This document shows positions 44,820-51,988 of a stretch of 64,000 nt of DNA, piece by piece. The stretch's first letter is position 1, and each line of letters begins with the position of its first letter. A program made the position numbers and the translations under genes. This DNA comes from Flavobacteriales bacterium. GTDB lineage: Bacteria > Bacteroidota > Bacteroidia > Flavobacteriales_F > PHOS-HE28. The stretch is from assembly GCA_016699575.1 (NCBI GenBank), contig CP064979.1, positions 2,790,001 to 2,854,000 on the forward strand. The letters are read 5' to 3'. Under the pieces are notes generated by a model. That model saw only the letters and a list, made by a program, of their open reading frames with translations, was not told the DNA's origin and made no database searches.

Positions 44820-46541
44820 ATGAAATTCGAACTCCCGAAGGAACTGTCGTCGATCATCAAAGTGATCGGCGTGGGCGGCGGCGGTAGCAACGCCGTCAAT
44901 CACATGTTCGCCCAAGGCATCAAGGGCGTTGACTTCATCGTTTGCAACACCGACAAACAGGCACTGGACATCAGCCCTGTGCCCGTGAAGCTGCAACTGG
45001 GCATCGCGCTCACCGAAGGTCTCGGTGCGGGTTCCATCCCCGAGCGCGGCACGCTTTCGGCGCAGGAGAACGTGGAGGAGATCCGCCAACTGCTCGGCAA
45101 CCGCACCAAGATGGTGTTCATCACCGCAGGCATGGGCGGCGGCACGGGCACGGGCGCAGGTCCGGTGATCGCACGCATCGCCCGCGAGATGGGCATCCTC
45201 ACCGTCGGCATCGTCACCATGCCGTTCAGTTGGGAAGGCCGCAAGCGCAAGCAGCAGGCCACCGCCGGGATCGAGGAACTCCGCCAGGCCGTGGACACGC
45301 TTCTCGTGATCAACAACGAGAAACTGCGCGAGCTCTTCGGCAACCTCAACGTGAGCGAGGCCTTCACGCACGCGGACAACGTGCTCACCACCGCAGCACG
45401 CGGCATCGCGGAGATCATAACCGTCACCGGCAAGGTCAACACCGACTTCGAGGATGTGAAGACCGTGATGAGCAACAGCGGAGTCGCCATCATGGGCAGC
45501 GCCGAGTGCAGTGGTGAGGACCGCGCCTTGCGCGCTGCGCAGGACGCCCTTGCATCGCCCTTGCTCAACGACAACGACATCAGCGGCGCCAAGTACGTGC
45601 TGCTCAACATCACCTACGGCGACAAGGAGGTGCTGATGGACGAGATCACGGGCATCACCGACCATATCCAGGATGCGGCCGGCAGCACCGCCGATGTGAT
45701 CTGGGGCTACTGCCAAGACACGGCGCTGGGCGACAAAGTGCGTGTGACGGTGATCGCCACCGGCTTCCGAGTGCAACCCGATGCCGCCACCTTGGAACCC
45801 GCCAAGCCCGAGCGCAAGGTGGTGCCCTTGACCGCTGACGTGCCCACCATGATCACGCAGCCCATCGTGAACCCGGTGGCGGTGAACCTGCCCAAGGCCG
45901 AAGCACCTGCCGCCAAGGCTGAGCCCGCTTCGAACGAGCCCTACCTCAAGACCGTAGAACCGACGCGTCCGGTTGAAGCGGTGCGCCCGGTTGAACCTGC
46001 TCGCTCGGTTGAGCCCGTGCGTGCCAGCGTGCCCGAGCCCGCAATGCCGCCGAAAGTCGAGGCACCGCTCACCCAAAGCAGCATCGAATTCGAGGTGACC
46101 AACACCGTGTCACGCACGCCTGTGGTGCCCAGCACGCCGCCACCTGCACCGGTTACCGTGGTGCCCATGACACCAGCTCCGCCGCCAGCCACGGAGAAGA
46201 TCGTGCACACCCTCGACCCCGAGCCGCGTCCTGCCGCGGTGGCACCGACCACGCCCGAGCAGCGCACCGATCGTTTCGCACCCGCCGAGCACCAGATGCG
46301 CGTGGAGGACCGCATTGCCAAGATGCGCGAGCTGACGCTGAAGCTGCGCAGCCCGAACGGCTTGGCCGATCTGGAGCGTGAACCCGCCTACAAGCGCAAG
46401 AACCTCACGCTCACCGACGGTCCGCGCAGCACCGACAGCAACGTGAGCCGCTACACGCTGAGCCAGGAGACCGATGAGAACGGCGAGCAGCGCACGGAGA
46501 TCAAGCGCAACAACCCTTTCCTGCACGACAACGTGGACTGA
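44820..46541 (+). CDS. ftsZ: Cell division protein FtsZ with long C-terminal linker
   Basis: A 573-residue tubulin-fold GTPase that forms the Z-ring. The core (residues ~1-330) has 'IKVIGVGGGGSNAVNHM' (~14-30), the signature 'MGGGTGTGAGPVIA' (~106-119) and the synergy loop 'NTDFEDVKTVM' (~206-216). Most FtsZ proteins have ~350-400 residues. Here a ~215-residue disordered linker rich in Pro, Val and Glu follows ('RPVEAVRPVEPARSVEPV' near residue ~385), ending in 'KRNNPFLHDNVD', the short conserved C-terminal peptide that binds FtsA. The long linker is normal in kind for Bacteroidota but is at the long end. A word hairpin (46545-46627) begins 4 nt after the stop. Confidence 0.97.
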   Translation: MKFELPKELSSIIKVIGVGGGGSNAVNHMFAQGIKGVDFIVCNTDKQALDISPVPVKLQLGIALTEGLGAGSIPERGTLSAQENVEEIRQLLGNRTKMVFITAGMGGGTGTGAGPVIARIAREMGILTVGIVTMPFSWEGRKRKQQATAGIEELRQAVDTLLVINNEKLRELFGNLNVSEAFTHADNVLTTAARGIAEIITVTGKVNTDFEDVKTVMSNSGVAIMGSAECSGEDRALRAAQDALASPLLNDNDISGAKYVLLNITYGDKEVLMDEITGITDHIQDAAGSTADVIWGYCQDTALGDKVRVTVIATGFRVQPDAATLEPAKPERKVVPLTADVPTMITQPIVNPVAVNLPKAEAPAAKAEPASNEPYLKTVEPTRPVEAVRPVEPARSVEPVRASVPEPAMPPKVEAPLTQSSIEFEVTNTVSRTPVVPSTPPPAPVTVVPMTPAPPPATEKIVHTLDPEPRPAAVAPTTPEQRTDRFAPAEHQMRVEDRIAKMRELTLKLRSPNGLADLEREPAYKRKNLTLTDGPRSTDSNVSRYTLSQETDENGEQRTEIKRNNPFLHDNVD

Positions 46542-46544
46542 AGA

Positions 46545-46627
46545 CATGGGTCAATGTGACCATGTGTCCATGTGCTCATTGGGCGGACGCGAATGGTCAC
46601 ATGGACCCATGGACACATGAGCACATG
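46545..46627. repeat. Word hairpin D: inverted arrays of 8-nt words with permuted order
   Basis: The left arm 46545-46584 contains CATGGGTC, AATGTGAC, CATGTGTC, CATGTGCT and CATTGGGC. On the opposite strand 46592-46627, read from the outside in, is CATGTGCT, CATGTGTC, CATGGGTC, CATGTGAC and CATT. The same four words occur in both arms but in a different order (1,2,3,4 against 4,3,1,2). It fills the ftsZ-yqeY gap, and the outer end overlaps the yqeY start region. Confidence 0.85.
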
Positions 46628-46630
46628 AAC

Positions 46631-47086
46631 ATGAGCCTGGAGGAACGGATCAATGCCGACATCAAATCGGCGATGCTGGCCAAGGAAAAGGACAAGCTCA
46701 ACGCGTTGCGCGCCATCAAGAGCGCCATCCTGTTGGAGCTGACCAAGGAGGGCGGTGCGAACGGTGTGAGCGAAGAGGCCGGATTGAAGATCCTCGGCAA
46801 ACTGCACAAGCAGCGCGCGGAAGCAAGTGCGATCTTCAAACAGCAAGGGCGTGAAGACCTGGCCGCTGAGGAAGATGTTCAAGCGAAGGTCATCGAGGCG
46901 TACCTGCCAGCCCGCATGAGCGAGGCCGAGGTGCGCGCTGAAGTCACGAAGCTCATCAGCGAACTGGGAGTAAGCGGCATGGCCGCCATGGGCCGCGTGA
47001 TGGGCGAAGCGAACAAACGATTGGCGGGCAAGGCCGATGGCAGTGCCATAGCGGCCATTGTCAAACAGGTGCTCTCGGACGCCTGA
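46631..47086 (+). CDS. yqeY: GatB/YqeY domain protein
   Basis: A 151-residue helical protein of the GatB/YqeY family, small proteins resembling the tRNA-binding C-terminal domain of aspartyl/glutamyl-tRNA amidotransferase. 'MSLEERINADIKSAMLAKEKDKLNALRAIKSAILLELTKEGG' and 'GREDLAAEEDVQAKVIEAYLPARMSEAEVRAEVTKLISE', with the C-terminal 'GKADGSAIAAIVKQVL', are characteristic. The cellular role is not established. The start at 46631 is chosen because it opens the conserved sequence; the nearby ATG at 46625 adds two residues read from the word hairpin. The hairpin ends at the start codon, so its folding could influence initiation. Confidence 0.92.
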   Translation: MSLEERINADIKSAMLAKEKDKLNALRAIKSAILLELTKEGGANGVSEEAGLKILGKLHKQRAEASAIFKQQGREDLAAEEDVQAKVIEAYLPARMSEAEVRAEVTKLISELGVSGMAAMGRVMGEANKRLAGKADGSAIAAIVKQVLSDA

Positions 47087-47095
47087 GGACGTTGG

Positions 47096-47149
47096 GCCCC
47101 GACTTCGGTCGGGGGTTGGGTGCGGACGGCGGCGCGAGCCGCCGTTCGC
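47096..47149. terminator. Tandem hairpins with UUCG and GCGA tetraloops
   Basis: Hairpin 1: CCCCGAC (47097-47103), loop TTCG, GTCGGGG (47108-47114), a perfect 7-bp stem. Hairpin 2: GCGGACGGCGGC (47122-47133), loop GCGA, GCCGCCGTTCGC (47138-47149), 12 bp with one G-U pair. Both tetraloops are of the especially stable RNA types. They follow the yqeY stop by 10 nt; no T-run follows, so they may stop transcription, protect the mRNA end or do something else. Confidence 0.55.
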
Positions 47150-47265
47150 GTCGGGTGCAGTATCAGTCGGCCGGTTATCGGCTGCCCAAGTGCATCAGTT
47201 CGCTGACGTGTCGAAATCTGATATGCCGCTGCAACGACCATGTTTTATTGGAGAGAAGTGCTGGC

Positions 47266-47273
47266 TACATTCG
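47266..47273 (+). promoter_or_regulatory. -7 promoter-like element TACATTCG
   Basis: TACATTCG ends 21 nt before the ATG at 47295. A TTTT(A)TTG stretch at 47243-47250 is close to the -33 position. The neighbourhood is more AT-rich than the flanking genes. Confidence 0.6.
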
Positions 47274-47294
47274 ACCTACCAACACCATGCTCCC

Positions 47295-49856
47295 ATGAAA
47301 CCGTTCACAACCCTTTTTGCCTCGCTAGTGGTAGTTGCCTGCTCGGCTCAGGACACCATTCCAGACTTCTACGGTGAACCGTTGAACGAGAACGTCGGCT
47401 ACTGGAAGAACGATGGGCAAGTGATCGGAACGAACGGCGATCCGGTTGCGGACGTGGTGTATTACAGCGAAGGAGGGTTCCCACGATTGTTCATGCAGCG
47501 GAAGTCTACCATGACCTTTGCGATCGCCAAGACCGATACCACAACGAGCACGGTGGATACGCTCTATCGGATCGATATGCGGCCGATCGGCGAACGATTC
47601 CAGCAAGTGGATCCCTTGGTGTACGCGATCAAGTCCTACCATCAGAACTTCTATCTGGCACACTGCGGCAGTACCGGTGTAGAGAACGTGAAGGGCTATT
47701 ATTACGTTGTTTACAAGGACATCTACCCTGGTATCGATCTCCGCATATACAGTGGCAGTATGGGCCATAAGATGGCCTTCATCTGCCACCCGCACAGCGA
47801 CCCCTCGGAACTGCTCCTTGAGTTCGAGGGACAGGATAGTTTGGGGGTGGACGTGGACGGAGCGCTCAGGATGTACTTCCACCAGAACAAGTTCGTCCGG
47901 TTGGACGAAGCCGTTGCATATCAAGTGGACACGAACGAGAACGTGGTGCCGTTGAACTGGACCGCACAGTACATCAATATGGGCGGCACCGCTACGGTGG
48001 ACTTCGCATTTGATACCTACGACCCCGATCTGCCATTGGTGCTGCAGATCGGACCGCCGGCATGGATGGGTGGCGGACCATACGACGTGGACGGCCTTTG
48101 TTGGAGCACATACGTGGGCGGCGACGCCGATGAGGAGATCTTTGAAAGCACCCAAGATGCTGACGACCGGTATTACGTGACCGGCAACACCAACTCATCG
48201 TTCCTCACTTTCCCCAACTTCCCGGGGACGGAATACTCCACCACCGGTAAGGTGGCCTTCCTCATCCAGTTCGATGATGTTGACATGATCGATTGGAAGG
48301 ACTTTTTCGGCGGCGATGTGTTGGCCGATGAGACTTACGGAACGGGTGTGGCGGACCGCGGGACGGGTGAGATTTACCTGGCTGGGCACACGACATCGAC
48401 CACTATCCAGCATCTCGATGATGGTACGGCTTATTACGATGGTACCGCAAGTAGTTCAACCCCCAAAGGTTTTCTTGGCCGCTTCAACAAGATTGACGGT
48501 GAACGGGCGTGGTCCACGTACTTCGGCGATGAGAACTTAGTGATCACCGGCATGGTAGGCACCGACAATGTGGCCAGCCCTCGGCTCTATGTCACCGGGT
48601 ATTGCCAAGATGGATTGCCAGCGTTGGATGTGACTCCTCCAGCGGGCAGCACGTTCTGGAACTACGATGCCGGCAACGACGGTTTCATCTGCGCCTTCAA
48701 CGGCAACGACGAACACTATTGGCGCACTTACCTGCCGGGCAGCGGCGATGATCGCGGGGTGCAACTGGCGCGCGAGAAGTACAAGATGTACGTCCTGGGC
48801 AGTACTACCAGCAATGATATGAACATCAGTTCCCTAGGTGGCAGCGCATACGAGGAAGGCCACTTCGGCGGGGTGGATTGTTTTCTGTACGAGTTCAACA
48901 TCTATGGTGCCTGGCAGTGGGGCACGTACATCGGTACAACCGGTAGCGACCGGCCGGGCACGAACGCCATTTCCATCGACCCGGTAACCGACGATGTGGT
49001 CATTGCCGGGAACACCGATGGCACCTTCACCGTGGTGAACGGCCCGGGGTGGTACCAGGATGCTGTACCCCCAAGCGGATGCACATCAGGGTTCCTGGCC
49101 CGGTTCAACCACCCCGACCGCGCGCTCGCCTGGCATACGTACCTGCACGGCAATGACCCCTTCAGCTACGTGTACGTGAACACCGTGTGCTTCGATGCGA
49201 TCGGGAATTTGAACATCGGGGCTACCCCACGCTGGGGCGATGGGTTCCCGATCGTGCCGCTCACGGGCATGTACCAACAACCCGTGATGAACCAGAACTA
49301 CTCCGGTGGTGCTTATGAAATGTGCGACATGTACGTAATGAGCCTCACGCCGGACCACTACCTCAGCTACGCCATGTACGTGGGCGGGCGCGCCAGCGAC
49401 TCGCAGCACGAAATGATGTACACGATGCTCTCGCGCGATCTGACCGGAGACCTCTACACTGCAGGCTTCACCACCCACGATCTCTTCGACTTCCTCTTTC
49501 CGCTGGACAACGGTAGTGGCCTCTGCTACTTCGAGGCACTGACACAGGGTAGTGTCTTCGAGACTTTCATCACCCGGTTCTGCGCCAGTCCGCTTACTGG
49601 GTTGCAGGAACCCACAACATCGTTGGAGGCACCCGGGGTTTGGTTCGATGGCCAAGGCCAGTTGATCATTGGGCTTGAACTTGAAGAGCGTACACTGTTC
49701 ATCGTTCACGACGCCATAGGTCGGGTTGTTCGGAGCGGAACATTGAGAACAATGGACAGTGATCATCACGCGATCCCGTTCGCGGATGCCGCTGCTGGTT
49801 CGTATGTCTTGCGCTTGGAGAATGGTATTGCGGTGAAGTTCGTAAAGGGCTTCTGA
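47295..49856 (+). CDS. Large type IX secreted protein with DUF7948-like N-terminus and beta-propeller-type repeats
   Basis: An 853-residue exported protein. The signal peptide is MKPFTTLFASLVVVACSAQ. The first ~250 residues have the DUF7948-like pattern ('FPRLFMQRKSTMTFAIAK', 'KGYYYVVYKDIYPGIDLRIYSG', 'GHKMAFICHPHSDPSELLLEFEGQDSLGVDVDGALRM'). The middle has SBBP/propeller-like repeats ('YVTGNTNSSFLTFPNFPGTEYS', 'TYFGDENLVITGMVGTD', 'WGTYIGTTGSDRPGTNAISIDPVTDDVVIAGNTDG'). The last ~75 residues are a type IX sorting-like domain ('LIIGLELEERTLFIVHDAIGRVVRSGTLR', 'SYVLRLENGIAVKFVKGF'). It is presumably secreted by the type IX system and fixed to the cell surface. Function is unknown; adhesion or carbohydrate binding is plausible. 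Confidence 0.85.
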   Translation: MKPFTTLFASLVVVACSAQDTIPDFYGEPLNENVGYWKNDGQVIGTNGDPVADVVYYSEGGFPRLFMQRKSTMTFAIAKTDTTTSTVDTLYRIDMRPIGERFQQVDPLVYAIKSYHQNFYLAHCGSTGVENVKGYYYVVYKDIYPGIDLRIYSGSMGHKMAFICHPHSDPSELLLEFEGQDSLGVDVDGALRMYFHQNKFVRLDEAVAYQVDTNENVVPLNWTAQYINMGGTATVDFAFDTYDPDLPLVLQIGPPAWMGGGPYDVDGLCWSTYVGGDADEEIFESTQDADDRYYVTGNTNSSFLTFPNFPGTEYSTTGKVAFLIQFDDVDMIDWKDFFGGDVLADETYGTGVADRGTGEIYLAGHTTSTTIQHLDDGTAYYDGTASSSTPKGFLGRFNKIDGERAWSTYFGDENLVITGMVGTDNVASPRLYVTGYCQDGLPALDVTPPAGSTFWNYDAGNDGFICAFNGNDEHYWRTYLPGSGDDRGVQLAREKYKMYVLGSTTSNDMNISSLGGSAYEEGHFGGVDCFLYEFNIYGAWQWGTYIGTTGSDRPGTNAISIDPVTDDVVIAGNTDGTFTVVNGPGWYQDAVPPSGCTSGFLARFNHPDRALAWHTYLHGNDPFSYVYVNTVCFDAIGNLNIGATPRWGDGFPIVPLTGMYQQPVMNQNYSGGAYEMCDMYVMSLTPDHYLSYAMYVGGRASDSQHEMMYTMLSRDLTGDLYTAGFTTHDLFDFLFPLDNGSGLCYFEALTQGSVFETFITRFCASPLTGLQEPTTSLEAPGVWFDGQGQLIIGLELEERTLFIVHDAIGRVVRSGTLRTMDSDHHAIPFADAAAGSYVLRLENGIAVKFVKGF

Positions 49857-49873
49857 TCGCTGAGAACCAAAGG

Positions 49874-51280
49874 ATGCTTACGCTACGGACTTTTGGCTTT
49901 GCGATGCCCCTGGCTACGGCCCTGGTCGCGCTGGGTCCGGCGCTGTCGGCGCAGAACGCGTGGAGCCCCATGCAGCCGCCGTTCAACTACGTGGGCTATA
50001 TGTACAACATCAACGCCGATACGATCGGGGATGCGTTGTACTTCCATGCGGTTGTATCAGTGGTCGGCAACACCTTCCCAGACCATGCTGTGGCTGTATA
50101 CAAGAACGGTCAATGGGATACGCTAGGCCTCTTCGCCAACCAAACAACTGACGTGATCCGCTGGCACGATACCCTCCTGATAGCCGGCGGTGGGGCGTCG
50201 GTCAATGGGATACCGATCAGTGGTGTTGCTGCCTACGTGAACGGGACTTGGTCCGGCTATGGATTGTTCCAAGGTTACAATTGGCAGGCCGCAGATCCCT
50301 ACCGTTTTCGCATCATCGAAGGGGATTTGTATGCCATTGGTGGTTTTACCTATGCCGATGGCCACCTGTGCAATGGCATCGCCAAGCGAGAAGGAAATGA
50401 GTGGGTGAACGTGGGCTTCATGGACGTAGGCGATCCGCCCAACATGCAGGACCTGGTCGAATACAACGGCGAGTTGATCGTGTGCGGTGTGTTCAACATT
50501 ATCGGAGAGGGCACTTCGATCGCGCGATTTGATGGAAGTGAATGGCACACGCTAGGTCCTGGTATCATTGGCAGCTTCGGTGGCGCTGGTCGTTCCATGG
50601 CAGTGTACCAGGGCGAGCTGTACCTCAGCGGGGCCATCGATGGCGCTGTGAACCCCGGCCATGGGATCATGCGGTGGGATGGCACGCAGTTCCTGCCGGT
50701 GGGCACTGGTTTCCAGGATATCGACGGGCTGCAGAACTACCTGATCGGTGCCTTGGACATGAAGGTGCGCGATGGTTTGCTGTGGGCGAGTGGCACCTTC
50801 AGCTACGCGGGCAACCAGGCCACGCCGGGCATAGCCATTTGGGATGGCACCAGTTGGTGCGCCCTGCCCCCCGGACCCACCCCGGAGGTGAATGCGTTCG
50901 AGTTCTTCCACGATACGCTCTTCATGGGCAACCACGATGTCTTGTACGGCCAGCAGGACGTGCCGGCAGTGCGCTTCAATGGCAACCTGGCCGAGGCGGC
51001 CACATGCGCTTGGAGCGTGGGGGTGCAGGAGGAGGCTGTACAACTCGACCAGTCTCTTGGCGCTCGGTTCGGGGGCGACGGCCGTTTGTACTTGTCTGGA
51101 CTGCCTGACGGAGCTGTTACGGTCCGGGTCATGAATATGCTCGGCCAATTGGTTCATTCAGCAGGGATTAATACGGGGCCCGATCAGCAGATCGTACTTG
51201 AAGTGCCAACCTCCCCAGGCCAAGTGTTACTGGTAGCAGTAGATGGGCATGGGGCAGTGCGCACAGTGCGCCTGGAGTGA
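49874..51280 (+). CDS. Type IX secreted kelch/propeller-like protein
   Basis: A 468-residue exported protein 17 nt after the previous one and so possibly cotranscribed. The signal peptide is in 'MLTLRTFGFAMPLATALVALGPALSAQ'. The body has propeller-like repeats with 'GxxxxGVAAYVNGTWSGYG', 'GISIARFDGSEWHTLGPG', 'GIMRWDGTQFLPVG' and 'GIAIWDGTSWCALP', each built around a DG-x-W turn. The last ~75 residues ('FGGDGRLYLSGLPDGAVTVRVMNMLGQLVHSAGI', 'QVLLVAVDGHGAVRTVRLE') are a type IX sorting-like domain. Repeats of this type often decorate cell-surface proteins in the phylum. No catalytic motif is seen. Confidence 0.83.
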   Translation: MLTLRTFGFAMPLATALVALGPALSAQNAWSPMQPPFNYVGYMYNINADTIGDALYFHAVVSVVGNTFPDHAVAVYKNGQWDTLGLFANQTTDVIRWHDTLLIAGGGASVNGIPISGVAAYVNGTWSGYGLFQGYNWQAADPYRFRIIEGDLYAIGGFTYADGHLCNGIAKREGNEWVNVGFMDVGDPPNMQDLVEYNGELIVCGVFNIIGEGTSIARFDGSEWHTLGPGIIGSFGGAGRSMAVYQGELYLSGAIDGAVNPGHGIMRWDGTQFLPVGTGFQDIDGLQNYLIGALDMKVRDGLLWASGTFSYAGNQATPGIAIWDGTSWCALPPGPTPEVNAFEFFHDTLFMGNHDVLYGQQDVPAVRFNGNLAEAATCAWSVGVQEEAVQLDQSLGARFGGDGRLYLSGLPDGAVTVRVMNMLGQLVHSAGINTGPDQQIVLEVPTSPGQVLLVAVDGHGAVRTVRLE

Positions 51281-51287
51281 CCTCAGG

Positions 51288-51295
51288 TAGTTTTG
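51288..51295 (+). promoter_or_regulatory. -7 promoter element TAGTTTTG (canonical)
   Basis: An exact TAnnTTTG match, ending 4 nt before the GTG start at 51300. The promoter lies just after the previous gene's stop. Confidence 0.55.
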
Positions 51296-51299
51296 CATC

Positions 51300-51884
51300 G
51301 TGCCCACCATCCTCACCCAACTCCGCCACTACAGCGATCAGCTCGTGGAACTGCCCGAGCAGGAGTGGGAGAGTTTCGCGGGTGCCATGCGACCCGCCAC
51401 GTTCGGCAAGGGCGAGCACCTGTTGCGCATTGGCGATGTGTGCGATCATGTGACGTTCCTCGGCACAGGCTTGGTGCGCGCCTACCGCATCCATGAAGGC
51501 GAAGACCTGACCGAGCAGTTTTTCTTCGAAGGCAACTACGCCACGGAGTACGAGAGCTTCCTCACGCGCGCGCCAAGCACGGTGGGCATCGTGGCAATGG
51601 AGCCGGTGGAGTGCGTGCGGGTGACGCATGCGGCGTTGCAGCAGGTGTATGCTATGGGCACCAACGCCGAGCGCATGGGCCGGCTCATTGCCGAGTCCAT
51701 CTTCATCGGAAGTGCCCGCCGCAACCGCAGCCTGCTCTTCGAGACGCCGGAGCAGCGCTACCTCAACCTCATGAAGGAACGGCCCAAGGTCATGGCCCGC
51801 GTGCCGCAGAAGTACATCGCCAGCTACTTGGGGTTGCAGCCCGAAAGCCTGAGCCGGATACGGGCAAGGTTGGCCAAGAGGTAG
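51300..51884 (+). CDS. Crp/Fnr family transcriptional regulator
   Basis: A 194-residue regulator with an N-terminal cyclic-nucleotide-binding-like domain (residues ~20-110, 'ATFGKGEHLLRIGDVCDHVTFLGTGLVRAYRIHEGEDLTEQFFFEGNYATEYESFL') and a C-terminal winged helix ('LMKERPKVMARVPQKYIASYLGLQPESLSRIRARLAKR'). The N-terminal domain lacks the Arg/Ser pair of the cAMP site (no 'RxS' after the FxxG segment), so the signal is not obviously cAMP. The start is GTG, 4 nt after a TAGTTTTG element. Bacteroidota Crp/Fnr regulators of this size are common and control carbon, redox or nutrient genes. It precedes a receptor gene by 104 nt and may regulate it. Confidence 0.88.
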   Translation: MPTILTQLRHYSDQLVELPEQEWESFAGAMRPATFGKGEHLLRIGDVCDHVTFLGTGLVRAYRIHEGEDLTEQFFFEGNYATEYESFLTRAPSTVGIVAMEPVECVRVTHAALQQVYAMGTNAERMGRLIAESIFIGSARRNRSLLFETPEQRYLNLMKERPKVMARVPQKYIASYLGLQPESLSRIRARLAKR

Positions 51885-51988
51885 TGCATCCACCCCGGCT
51901 GCCGTTCATCACGGGCTGCGCTTTCTTAACTCAAGTCATCGTTGCCCATGAAGGCCGCAGGGAACATTTGTCCCGCCAACCCACAGCC

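Noticed and set aside
46556..46630. N-terminal extension of YqeY starting 'MTMCPCAH...'
   Set aside because: It is translation of the word hairpin, not conserved coding sequence; the family start is MSLEERIN at 46631.
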